Assembly (NCBI GenBank): GCA_028875175.1
Contig: JAPPFO010000015.1
Coordinates: 42,556 to 60,935 of the forward strand
Direction: 5' to 3'
Length of the DNA stretch: 18,380 bases
From: Chloroflexota bacterium
GTDB taxonomy: Bacteria > Chloroflexota > UBA11872
Shown: piece by piece, positions 7,724-14,645 of the stretch
How positions within the stretch are numbered: position 1 is the first letter of the stretch
Layout of the letters: every line of letters begins with the position of its first letter
Made by a program: the position numbers and the translations under genes
Notes under the pieces: generated by a model
Seen by the model: the letters and a program-made list of their open reading frames with translations, nothing else
The model's database searches: none
Told to the model about the DNA's origin: nothing

Positions 7724-8359
7724 ATGGACGACTCCATTCCGCGCCGACCAGTGCCGCCGACCACCGTCAGGCGGCTCTCAACGTATTACCGCGTGCTCGG
7801 AACGCTGCAGTCCAACGGACAGCCAAGCGTGTCATCGGAGACCCTGGCTTCGCTGACGGGCTTCACGGCCGCGCAGGTCAGACGCGATCTCGCCTACTTT
7901 GGCTCGTTTGGCAAGCGCGGTGTGGGCTACGACGTCTCGTCGCTACAAGAGCAACTGGCGGCGATCCTGGGCATCGACCGCGGGTGGCGCATTGGGCTGG
8001 TTGGCGTCGGCAACCTTGGTCGGGCGCTCATGGCCTATCCCGGCTTCAACAACCAGGGGTTTGACGTCGTCGCAGCCTTCGACAGCGAAGGGTCGGTCAT
8101 CGGCTCCACAGTCAACGGGCAGCGCGTGCGCCCCGTGGGCGAGCTCGAGGACGCCGTGCATGACGAACGCATCGACATGGTCATCGTCACGGTTCCGGCC
8201 GCTGCCGCGCAGCAGGTCGTCGACCAGGCGGTAGCTGCCGGCGTTCGCGCCATTCTGAACTTTGCACCAACCCAACTCCGGGTTCCGCCTCAGGTACAAC
8301 TGTCAAACGTGGATCTGGCCGTGGAAGTTGAGTACCTCTCGTACTCGCTGGCGGAGTGA
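7724..8359 (+). CDS. rex: Redox-sensing transcriptional repressor Rex
   Basis: This 211-aa protein matches the normal Rex length. It is a homodimeric repressor that binds DNA when NAD+ is abundant and lets go when NADH rises. Residues ~8-75 form the winged-helix DNA-binding domain, with the family hallmarks TVRRLSTYYRVL, SSETLASLTGFTAAQVRRDLAYFG and GKRGVGYDV. Residues ~85-200 form the Rossmann domain with GVGNLG (~94-99), followed by an acidic strand end (AAFDSE). The C-terminal helix (VEVEYLSYSL) swaps between protomers in known Rex dimers. I chose the ATG at 7724 over an in-frame TTG at 7706 because the former gives a standard N-terminus. A Rex operator sits 65 bp past its stop, in front of nuoA, which points to direct control of the complex I operon. 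Confidence 0.95.
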   Translation: MDDSIPRRPVPPTTVRRLSTYYRVLGTLQSNGQPSVSSETLASLTGFTAAQVRRDLAYFGSFGKRGVGYDVSSLQEQLAAILGIDRGWRIGLVGVGNLGRALMAYPGFNNQGFDVVAAFDSEGSVIGSTVNGQRVRPVGELEDAVHDERIDMVIVTVPAAAAQQVVDQAVAAGVRAILNFAPTQLRVPPQVQLSNVDLAVEVEYLSYSLAE

Positions 8360-8361
8360 AA

Positions 8362-8392
8362 TTGCGAACGTTATCCGGCTGCCGGTTCGCGA
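8362..8392 (+). other. Stem-loop immediately after rex
   Basis: TTGCGAAC (8362-8369) pairs with GTTCGCGA (8385-8392), making an 8-bp stem with one G-U wobble. The 15-nt loop can itself form a small CGG/CCG pair. It begins 2 bp after the rex stop codon. No T-tract follows, so a Rho-independent terminator is only a possibility. It could partly insulate rex from the nuo transcript or mark the 3' end of the rex mRNA. The pairing is seen directly; the role is inferred. Confidence 0.4.
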
Positions 8393-8415
8393 GCCGCACC
8401 ATTGGCGCGTATCAT
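8386..8415 (+). promoter_or_regulatory. Candidate nuoA promoter (weak -35, good -10)
   Basis: TATCAT at 8410-8415 matches the TATAAT -10 consensus at five of six bases. It sits 18 bp after a poor -35 candidate, TTCGCG (8386-8391, three of six). Initiation would then fall near 8421-8424, directly before the Rex operator at 8425, which fits repression by blocking initiation. The -10 is flanked by short CGCG repeats. The assignment rests mainly on position and is tentative. Confidence 0.3.
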
Positions 8416-8424
8416 GCGCGGAGT

Positions 8425-8442
8425 TTGTGAAAATGATCACAA
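8425..8442 (+). promoter_or_regulatory. Rex operator (ROP box) upstream of nuoA
   Basis: TTGTGAAAATGATCACAA is an 18-bp inverted repeat with perfect TTGTGA/TCACAA arms. It matches the Rex consensus TTGTGAA-N4-TTCACAA at 13 of 14 defined positions; the one difference is an A at the innermost base of the right arm. It lies 39 bp before the nuoA ATG and just downstream of a plausible -10. rex is the immediately preceding gene. Rex is known to control nuo, cyd and related respiratory genes in Streptomyces and other bacteria, so repression of this operon at low NADH/NAD+ is a strong inference. Confidence 0.88.
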
Positions 8443-8481
8443 CGCAGCCGCGCGCGGCGAGGGGACAGGCGAAGCGCACCG

Positions 8482-8844
8482 ATGCCTAGCTGGGTAGCGA
8501 TTGTCATCCTGATGGCCGTCGCGTTCCTATTCGCGGTCGGCAGCCTTGTCGGCACCCTCCTGCTCAAGCCGCGCCGCAAGTTCCCCGCCAAGGTCGAAGC
8601 CTACGAGTCGGGCATGCCACCCATCGGCGACGCGCGCGGCCGTCACAACATCCGCTTCTACCTGGTCGCCGTCACGTTTCTGATCTTCGACGTCGAGCTG
8701 CTCTTCTTCTACCCCTGGGCGCTCTACTTCAACATGATCGACGACCAGCTGTCGTTGTTCCTGGCCGGCGTCGTCTTCATCCTCATCCTGGCGGTGGCGT
8801 TTGTGTATGAGTGGCGCAAGGGCGCCCTGGACTGGAACCGCTAG
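8482..8844 (+). CDS. nuoA: NADH-quinone oxidoreductase subunit A
   Basis: This 120-aa membrane subunit of respiratory complex I helps join the membrane arm to the quinone-binding interface beside NuoH. Three transmembrane helices are visible (~4-27, 58-80, 90-112). Family signatures are YESGMPPIGDARGRHNIRFY in the loop after helix 1, the acidic FDVELLFFYPWA motif in helix 2, and the C-terminal YEWRKGALDW. The ATG at 8482 opens directly into helix 1. A purine-rich GAGGGGA lies about 20 bp upstream, rather far for a standard ribosome binding site. It is the first gene of the operon, preceded by a Rex operator. The next gene is nuoC, 3 bp away, instead of the usual nuoB. Confidence 0.96.
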   Translation: MPSWVAIVILMAVAFLFAVGSLVGTLLLKPRRKFPAKVEAYESGMPPIGDARGRHNIRFYLVAVTFLIFDVELLFFYPWALYFNMIDDQLSLFLAGVVFILILAVAFVYEWRKGALDWNR

Positions 8845-8847
8845 CCC

Positions 8848-9423
8848 GTGTTGGTGCCCGCCGCCTCGCCGACCCTGACGCCCGAAGCAATCCTGGAACG
8901 AATCCGGGATCACGCTGGAGCCGCCTATCTGGGCGGACGCGTCGATCACGGCGATCCGGTCGCCGAAGTCTCGCCCGCCGCGCTGCCCGACCTGTTTCCG
9001 GCCTTGTGCGACGACCGCGACCTGCGGCTTGAGCAGTTGGTCGACGTCACCGCGGTGCATTGGCCGCTCGACGCCGGGCGCGAGTTCCAGGTCGTGTGGC
9101 AGTTCCGGTCGCTCACGAACAACCTCTTTGCTCGTGTCACCGCCCGGCTGGCCGATGGCGCCTCCGTCGCCTCCGCGACCGCAACCTACGCCTCCGCTCT
9201 TTACCTGGAGCGCGAGGTCTTTGACCTCTTCGGGATCGGTTTCACCGGCCACCCCAACCTGAAGCGCATCCTGCTGCCGGAGGGCTATGAGGGCCATCCG
9301 CTCCGCAAGGAATATCCCGTGGAAGGTCCGACCTTCCCCGAGGACGCCCACCGCAACGATCTCGTCGGACAGCTTGACCCGGACGACTTCTGGGCCGACG
9401 TGGACAAGGCGAACGGCGCATGA
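8848..9423 (+). CDS. nuoC: NADH-quinone oxidoreductase subunit C (30 kDa subunit)
   Basis: This 191-aa hydrophilic subunit of the peripheral arm contacts NuoD and NuoB. The 30-kDa signature is clear: YLEREVFDLFGIGFTGHPN followed by LKRILLPEGYEGHPLRKEYPVEG. Upstream is the usual beta-rich domain with FQVVWQFRSLTNNLFARVTARL. It is a separate protein, not fused to NuoD as in gamma-proteobacteria. The start is taken as GTG at 8848, 3 bp after the nuoA stop; in-frame TTG (8851) and GTG (8854) codons are alternatives that change the product by only one or two residues. The stop overlaps the nuoD start (ATGA). No nuoB precedes it, which is abnormal for this gene order. Confidence 0.95.
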   Translation: MLVPAASPTLTPEAILERIRDHAGAAYLGGRVDHGDPVAEVSPAALPDLFPALCDDRDLRLEQLVDVTAVHWPLDAGREFQVVWQFRSLTNNLFARVTARLADGASVASATATYASALYLEREVFDLFGIGFTGHPNLKRILLPEGYEGHPLRKEYPVEGPTFPEDAHRNDLVGQLDPDDFWADVDKANGA

Positions 9424-10652
9424 GCGTGGACACCGGCATGGCCGGGGCCCGCGTGGACCTGGAACGCGGCAGCGGCGACAACATGATCCTCAACATGGGC
9501 CCCCAACACCCCAGCACCCACGGCGTGCTTCGCCTGGTGATTGAGCTCGACGGCGAGGAAGTCCGCCGCTGCGACGCCGACATGGGTTACCTGCACCGCG
9601 GTGTCGAGAAGCTGCTGGAGGTCCATGACTACCGCGGCGGCATCACGCTGACGGACCGGATGGACTACACCTCAGGTCCGTCAAACAACATGGGCTACCT
9701 GATGGCCATCGAAAAGCTGATGGGCATCACGGACGAAATCCCGCTGCGAGCCCGCTACATGCGTACCGCCGTGGCGGAACTCTCGCGCCTGGCCGCCCAC
9801 CACATCTGGCTGGGAACCCACGGCCTGGATATCGGCGCGATGTCCGCCTTCCTCTGGTCGCTCAGAGAGCGCGAGAAAATCCTCTACCTGTTCGAGGAAG
9901 CCTGTGGCGCCCGGCTGACCACGTCCTTCATGCGAGTCGGCGGCACCGGCCCCCACGACGTGGGCGATCAGTGGCTGGACAACGTGGAAGCCTTCCTCAA
10001 CGGCTACACGTTGGACGAGATCGACGCCTTGCTCACCGAGAACGAGGTGTTCATCGAGCGAACGCGCGACGTCGGGCTGATCACCCAGGAACAGGCGCTG
10101 AGCTATGGACTCACCGGTCCGGTGATTCGTGGCTCCGGCATTGCCTGGGATCTCCGCAAGGCACAGCCCTACGCGGCCTATGACCTCGTGGACTTCGAAG
10201 TTCCAGTCTTCACCGAGGGCGACGTCTACGCCCGCTACCTCGTGCGGCTGAACGAGATGTACCAGTCCAAGCGAATCATCGGCCAGTGCGTCGAGGCGAT
10301 GCGCGACTTGCCGCTGGACGCGCCCTCGAACGTGGACCTGCCACAGGTCGTCCCGCCCGACATCGGCCGTGTGCCGGTGGACATGGAAGCGATGATCAAC
10401 CACTTCAAGCTGGTGATGCACGGCGTCCAGCCGCCCCCGGGCGAGGCCTACTTCGGAATCGAGAACCCCAAGGGCGAGCTCGGCTTCTACGTCGTCAGCG
10501 ACGGCTCGGGCATGCCGTACCGTTGCCACGTACGCTCGCCGTCGTTCGTGAACCTCAGCATCATCGAGGAAATCAGCGTGGGCAGCCTGATCGCCGACGT
10601 GGTAGCCATCATCGGCAGCGTCGATATCGTGCTGGGTGAGGTTGATCGATGA
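9420..10652 (+). CDS. nuoD: NADH-quinone oxidoreductase subunit D (49 kDa subunit)
   Basis: This 410-aa subunit forms most of the quinone-binding pocket at the tip of the peripheral arm and is descended from [NiFe]-hydrogenase large subunits. The N-terminal NMGPQHPSTHGVLRL carries the conserved quinone-site histidine loop, and TDRMDYTSGPSNN carries the tyrosine equivalent to the one that hydrogen-bonds the quinone headgroup in characterised enzymes. ELSRLAAHHIWLGTHGLDIGA, the SFMRVGGTG stretch and GLTGPVIRGSGIAWDLRKAQPY are further family blocks. The C-terminus, DIVLGEVDR, matches the normal DxVxGEVDR ending. The hydrogenase nickel cysteines are absent, as expected. It overlaps nuoC and nuoG by 4 bp each (ATGA), so there is no room for nuoE/nuoF before nuoG. 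A second ATG six codons in is an alternative start. Confidence 0.96.
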   Translation: MSVDTGMAGARVDLERGSGDNMILNMGPQHPSTHGVLRLVIELDGEEVRRCDADMGYLHRGVEKLLEVHDYRGGITLTDRMDYTSGPSNNMGYLMAIEKLMGITDEIPLRARYMRTAVAELSRLAAHHIWLGTHGLDIGAMSAFLWSLREREKILYLFEEACGARLTTSFMRVGGTGPHDVGDQWLDNVEAFLNGYTLDEIDALLTENEVFIERTRDVGLITQEQALSYGLTGPVIRGSGIAWDLRKAQPYAAYDLVDFEVPVFTEGDVYARYLVRLNEMYQSKRIIGQCVEAMRDLPLDAPSNVDLPQVVPPDIGRVPVDMEAMINHFKLVMHGVQPPPGEAYFGIENPKGELGFYVVSDGSGMPYRCHVRSPSFVNLSIIEEISVGSLIADVVAIIGSVDIVLGEVDR

Positions 10653-13081
10653 GTACGGATACCGTCACGCTCACTGTCGACGGCATCGAAGTGCAGGTGC
10701 CGCGTGGCGCTACCGTGCTGCAAGCCTGCGAGTCCATCGGCGTCGAGATTCCCACGCTTTGCACGGACCCGCGGCTGAAGCCCTATGGCGCCTGCCGCAT
10801 GTGTGTGGTCGAGGTGCAACCAGGTCCGCCGCGACCCACGGCCTCCTGCACGACTCCGGCCGGCGATGGCATGACGGTCGTCACCAACAGCCAGAGCATT
10901 CGGGACATCCGCAAGCACGTGATCGAGCTGCAGCTCCAGCACCATCCGCTGGACTGCCCGTACTGCGACCAGGCGGGAACCTGCGAGCTGCAGGACGAGG
11001 TCTTCGACCAGGAGATCTTCCAGAGTCCCTACGAGACCGTGCCCAAGGCGCACCCGGAGGAGATCCTCAACGAAGTCATTCTCATCAACCACAACCGCTG
11101 CATCCTCTGCGGTCGCTGCGTCCGCATCTGCGACGAGCAGATTGGCGTGCGCGCGTTGGACTTCGTGGAACGCGCGGTCGGCACGTTCATCGCGCCGGCC
11201 CAGCACGAGTTCATGGACTGCGAACGCTGCGGCATGTGTATCGAGACGTGCCCCGTCGGCGCCCTGCTGAGCCGTCCGTTCAAGCACTCGGCGCGAAGCT
11301 GGCAAACCGAAAAAGCCGCCTCCACCTGCCCGCACTGCGCGGTCGGCTGCTCGCTCCTCGTGGAATCTCGGCATGGCGAAGTCGTGCGAACGCGATCCAA
11401 CGGCCTGGAAGAACCCGACCGCGGCATCCTCTGCGCCAAGGGCTTCTTCGGCCACTCGTTCGTGAACAGCGAAGACCGGATCACCCAACCGATGGTCCGG
11501 CGCGGCGGCGTGCTCTGGCCGGTGAGCTGGCGCGCCGCGCTGGACGCGATCACCACTGGCCTGCGCGACGTTCTGGACACCCACGGCCCCGGCGCCGTCG
11601 GCGTGGTCGGTTCGCCCAACACAACTAACGAAGACAACTACACGCTCCAGCGATTTGCCCGCGCCGTACTCGGAACCAACAACGTGTACAGCCAGGACAG
11701 CGGTTTGCACGCCACCGCCCGCACGTTGCGCGCGGTGCTCGGCAGCGACGTAGGCCCCCACACGCAGAGCGAGTTGCTGGCATCTGACCTGATCCTGGTC
11801 GTCGGCGCGGACATCGGGCAGACGCACAACGTCGTCGGAGCGCACATCAAGCAGGCGGCCCGCGACGCGGGACGCAAGCTGGTTGTCGCCACCCGCCTCG
11901 GCAGCGGGCTCGATGACTTCGCCACTTTGTCGGCGCGCGTGCGCCCCGGCGCGGAAGCCGCTTTCCTCAACGCAATCGCGAGTGGATCCGACGATGGAAT
12001 CGACGCGACGGCCGGTGTTGACACCGAGTCGCTCGCCGAGATCAGCCAGCTGGTTGCCTCAGCCGGCTCCGTGGCCGTCGTCTGGGACACCGGCGTGTGG
12101 ACGCTCGGCAAGGCCGCCAAAATCGCGCAGGCCGCTGCCAATCTGGCGCTGGCGCGGGACGGCGTGAAGCTGTTCCCGCTGGCCGAGCGCGCCAATTCGG
12201 TCGGCACCTTTCGGGTCGGCATGGCCCCCGACCTCCTGCCCGGCGCTCGCCCGCTCACGGATGCCGACGCCCGTGGCCAGGTTGGCGAAGCCTGGGGCGT
12301 CGATCTCAACGGCGAACCGGGCCTTCCCTTCAACGACTTCGTCGAAGGACCGATGCAGGCCCTCTACGTCATGGGTGAAGACGTCGTCGGCGGCGCGGCC
12401 AATCCCAGCGGCATGCGTGCCGCCCTGCGCGACGCTCCCCTCGTCATTGCGCAAGACATCTTCACCAACGCAACCACCGAAATCGCCGACGTTGTCCTCC
12501 CGGGAACCACTTTTGCCGAGAAGGGCGGCCACTACACCAACTTTGAAGGCCGGCTCGGCCGGCTCGAACAGGCCATCCCGCCAGTCGGCGACTCCCGGCC
12601 GGACTGGGAAATCGTCGCCCGCATCGCGGCCGCCATGGGCGCCGACTTCGGTTGGCGCAGCCACGAACCGATCTCAGAAGAGTTGGCCAGCCTCTCCATG
12701 CCGCCGTCGATCCCCGGATCTGGTCAGGCCGTCGCCGTGAATGGCGCCCACCTGCCAGCCGACGACGGGCGGCTCATTCTGGCAACCGAGCAACACCTCT
12801 ACACCGCCGGCGTCGCCGGACGCCACGCCCCAAGCCTTACCGTAATGCTGCCGGACGCGGTGGCCGAATTGAACCCCGCCGACGCCGAGCGCCTGCAGAT
12901 CGCGCACGGCGATCGCGTGCACGTGGCCTCCGCCGGCGGCGAGGTCAATCTGAAGGCCATGGTCGCGCGGCGCGTACCCTCCGGCGTCGTCAGCCTGCCG
13001 GACCGCTTCCTGGAAGCTGCGCCTCGTCAGCTTGACCCGCGGACGCCCGATGGCACAGCGGTCCGGGTGAGCAAGGCCTAG
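10649..13081 (+). CDS. nuoG: NADH-quinone oxidoreductase subunit G, formate-dehydrogenase-like architecture
   Basis: This 810-aa iron-sulfur subunit starts with a [2Fe-2S] ferredoxin domain (C38, C49, C52, C67; N1b-like). A His-Cys3 [4Fe-4S] site follows (H99, C103, C106, C112; N5-like). Then come two CxxCxxCxxxC motifs (C151/154/157/161 and C191/194/197/201) and the molybdopterin-oxidoreductase [4Fe-4S] site (C227, C230, C234, C262; N7-like). Residues ~280-690 form the MopB-like domain, and ~700-810 the dinucleotide-binding C-terminal domain (LNPADAERLQIAHGDRVHV). Canonical NuoG has one CxxCxxC with its last Cys in CPVGAL; the extra CERCGMC here is as in FdhA and multi-cluster hydrogenases. 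The catalytic Sec/Cys-His of formate dehydrogenases is not present (region reads SGLHATAR), so electron transfer rather than formate oxidation is likely. It overlaps nuoD by 4 bp, with 2 bp before nuoH. Confidence 0.9.
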   Translation: MSTDTVTLTVDGIEVQVPRGATVLQACESIGVEIPTLCTDPRLKPYGACRMCVVEVQPGPPRPTASCTTPAGDGMTVVTNSQSIRDIRKHVIELQLQHHPLDCPYCDQAGTCELQDEVFDQEIFQSPYETVPKAHPEEILNEVILINHNRCILCGRCVRICDEQIGVRALDFVERAVGTFIAPAQHEFMDCERCGMCIETCPVGALLSRPFKHSARSWQTEKAASTCPHCAVGCSLLVESRHGEVVRTRSNGLEEPDRGILCAKGFFGHSFVNSEDRITQPMVRRGGVLWPVSWRAALDAITTGLRDVLDTHGPGAVGVVGSPNTTNEDNYTLQRFARAVLGTNNVYSQDSGLHATARTLRAVLGSDVGPHTQSELLASDLILVVGADIGQTHNVVGAHIKQAARDAGRKLVVATRLGSGLDDFATLSARVRPGAEAAFLNAIASGSDDGIDATAGVDTESLAEISQLVASAGSVAVVWDTGVWTLGKAAKIAQAAANLALARDGVKLFPLAERANSVGTFRVGMAPDLLPGARPLTDADARGQVGEAWGVDLNGEPGLPFNDFVEGPMQALYVMGEDVVGGAANPSGMRAALRDAPLVIAQDIFTNATTEIADVVLPGTTFAEKGGHYTNFEGRLGRLEQAIPPVGDSRPDWEIVARIAAAMGADFGWRSHEPISEELASLSMPPSIPGSGQAVAVNGAHLPADDGRLILATEQHLYTAGVAGRHAPSLTVMLPDAVAELNPADAERLQIAHGDRVHVASAGGEVNLKAMVARRVPSGVVSLPDRFLEAAPRQLDPRTPDGTAVRVSKA

Positions 13082-13083
13082 CC

Positions 13084-14085
13084 ATGGACTTCTGGGCCTG
13101 GCTGATCTTGATTACCAAGGTCCTGGCGATCTTCGTGCTGTTTGCCCTCGGCGCCATCCCCTTGGTGCTCCTGGAGCGCTGGGTGCTTGGGCGCATGCAG
13201 TCGCGCTATGGCCCCCATCGGGTTGGTTGGCGCGGCTCGCTGCAGTCGGCCGCCGACGGGCTCAAGCTGGGGATCAAGGAAGACATGATTCCCGGCAAGT
13301 CCGACAAGGGCGTGTACTGGTTCGCGCCGGTGATGATGGTCATGCCGGCCATGGCGGCCTGGGCCATCGTCCCCTTCGGTCCCGAGGTCGAGATGGGCCG
13401 GACCATCGGCCTGTGGGTCGCCGATCTGAACGTCGGCATCCTGTTTTTCCTCGCCATGGGATCGCTCGGCGTCTACGGCGTCGTCATGTCCGGCTGGTCC
13501 TCGAACAGCAAGTACGCGCACCTGGGTGCGCTGCGCTCAAGTGCGCAGGTCATCAGCTACGAACTGGTCATGGGGCTGGCCGTCCTGGCCGTCATCATCT
13601 ACGCCGGCTCATTGAGCCTGATCGACATCGTGAACGCGCAGGCTGGCCTGTGGTTCATCGTGCCGCAGCTGATCGGGTTCCTGCTGTTCGTTTTCGCCGC
13701 TGTCGCCGAGACAAACCGGGCGCCGTTTGACCTGCCCGAGGCCGAGTCGGAACTGGTGGCCGGCTTCCACGTTGAGTACTCCGGCATGCGCTGGGCCTTC
13801 TTCTTCATGGCCGAGTACGCCAACATGCTGCTCATGGCGGCCCTCGTGGCCACCCTGTTTCTCGGCGGCTGGAACGGCTGGACGATTCCCGGGCTGGAAG
13901 CGCTCACCGGCGTGATCTGGTTCCTGTTGAAAGTCAGCCTGTTCATGTTCGGATTCTTCCTGCTGCGCGCCACGCAGCCGCGTTTCCGCTACGACCAGCT
14001 CATGAACTTCTGCTGGAAAATCCTGATTCCGATCGGCGTGGTGAATCTGCTCATCGCCGCCGGTCTACGGATGGCCTGGAGCTAG
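13084..14085 (+). CDS. nuoH: NADH-quinone oxidoreductase subunit H
   Basis: This 333-aa membrane subunit forms the quinone entry channel and the junction with the peripheral arm. About eight transmembrane helices are visible. Family signatures are RYGPHRVGWRGSLQSAADGLKL after helix 1, the GWSSNSKYAHLGALRSSAQVISYEL block, and the highly conserved loop ETNRAPFDLPEAESELVAG (E209 onward) with VEYSGMRWAFFFMAEY. It ends in RFRYDQLMNFCWKILIPIGVVNLL, the normal C-terminal helix. Length is within the family range. The ATG sits 2 bp after the nuoG stop, indicating tight coupling, and nuoI follows 3 bp downstream. Nothing is missing from the conserved loops. Confidence 0.96.
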   Translation: MDFWAWLILITKVLAIFVLFALGAIPLVLLERWVLGRMQSRYGPHRVGWRGSLQSAADGLKLGIKEDMIPGKSDKGVYWFAPVMMVMPAMAAWAIVPFGPEVEMGRTIGLWVADLNVGILFFLAMGSLGVYGVVMSGWSSNSKYAHLGALRSSAQVISYELVMGLAVLAVIIYAGSLSLIDIVNAQAGLWFIVPQLIGFLLFVFAAVAETNRAPFDLPEAESELVAGFHVEYSGMRWAFFFMAEYANMLLMAALVATLFLGGWNGWTIPGLEALTGVIWFLLKVSLFMFGFFLLRATQPRFRYDQLMNFCWKILIPIGVVNLLIAAGLRMAWS

Positions 14086-14088
14086 CGC

Positions 14089-14580
14089 ATGCCCCTCGGT
14101 TCTGGCGTCATGAAGGGTCTCAAGACCATGTTGATGGTCACCAGCCGCAAGCCGGCGACCGTCCTCTACCCGGAACAGCTACGAGATATCTCGTACCGCT
14201 TCCGCGGCCAGGTTGGCATGCGTCGCGACGAAGTCACCGGCGGCATGACCTGCGTCGGCTGCGGCCTCTGCGAAACTGCCTGCCCCAACGACGTGATCCG
14301 CGTGGACACCAGCGAGAACGAGGACGGCACGCGCTTCGTCGACCGCTATATCTTTGACGTTGGCCGCTGCGTGTTCTGCTACTTCTGCATCGAGGCCTGT
14401 CCCGTCGACGCGCTGCAGCGCACGCACGACTTCCACCTGGTCACGGACGACCGTCGTGGGCTGGTGATTGACGGGGAGAAGATGATCGAGATCTTCGAAA
14501 ACGACCAGGCCAACCGAGAAGTCGAGCAGAAGAACATCGGCCCGGGCGCGGCAATCGCGAACTGGTTCGAACGTGGCTGA
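14089..14580 (+). CDS. nuoI: NADH-quinone oxidoreductase subunit I
   Basis: This 163-aa ferredoxin-like subunit carries clusters N6a and N6b, which pass electrons toward NuoB (N2). Both [4Fe-4S] motifs are complete: CVGCGLCETACP (C55/58/61/65) and CVFCYFCIEACP (C94/97/100/104). The N-terminal region has the expected amphipathic helix and YPEQLRDISYRFRGQVGMRRD block. The ATG at 14089 gives a short MPLGSGV extension; the ATG at 14110 (MKGLKTML) would also be a normal family start. It is 3 bp after nuoH. A 65-bp gap to the preferred nuoJ start is the largest break inside the operon. It shows no terminator. Confidence 0.94.
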   Translation: MPLGSGVMKGLKTMLMVTSRKPATVLYPEQLRDISYRFRGQVGMRRDEVTGGMTCVGCGLCETACPNDVIRVDTSENEDGTRFVDRYIFDVGRCVFCYFCIEACPVDALQRTHDFHLVTDDRRGLVIDGEKMIEIFENDQANREVEQKNIGPGAAIANWFERG

Positions 14581-14645
14581 GGCCATCCGCAGCCGGCGCC
14601 GGACGCCTGGCAATGACCGTCCGGAGACCCGGGCTAGCTAACCGC

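Noticed and set aside
10487..11845. Long minus-strand open frame (452 codons) opposite the end of nuoD and the first part of nuoG
   Set aside because: It lies wholly antisense to clearly coding nuoD/nuoG. Its protein is His-, Ala-, Arg- and Val-rich with no recognisable domain, as expected for a shadow frame in GC-rich DNA.
10649..13081. Annotating this gene as a true formate dehydrogenase alpha subunit
   Set aside because: The architecture is FdhA-like, but the catalytic Cys/Sec segment is absent and the gene lies inside a complex I operon with 4-bp and 2-bp junctions. NuoG is the better call.
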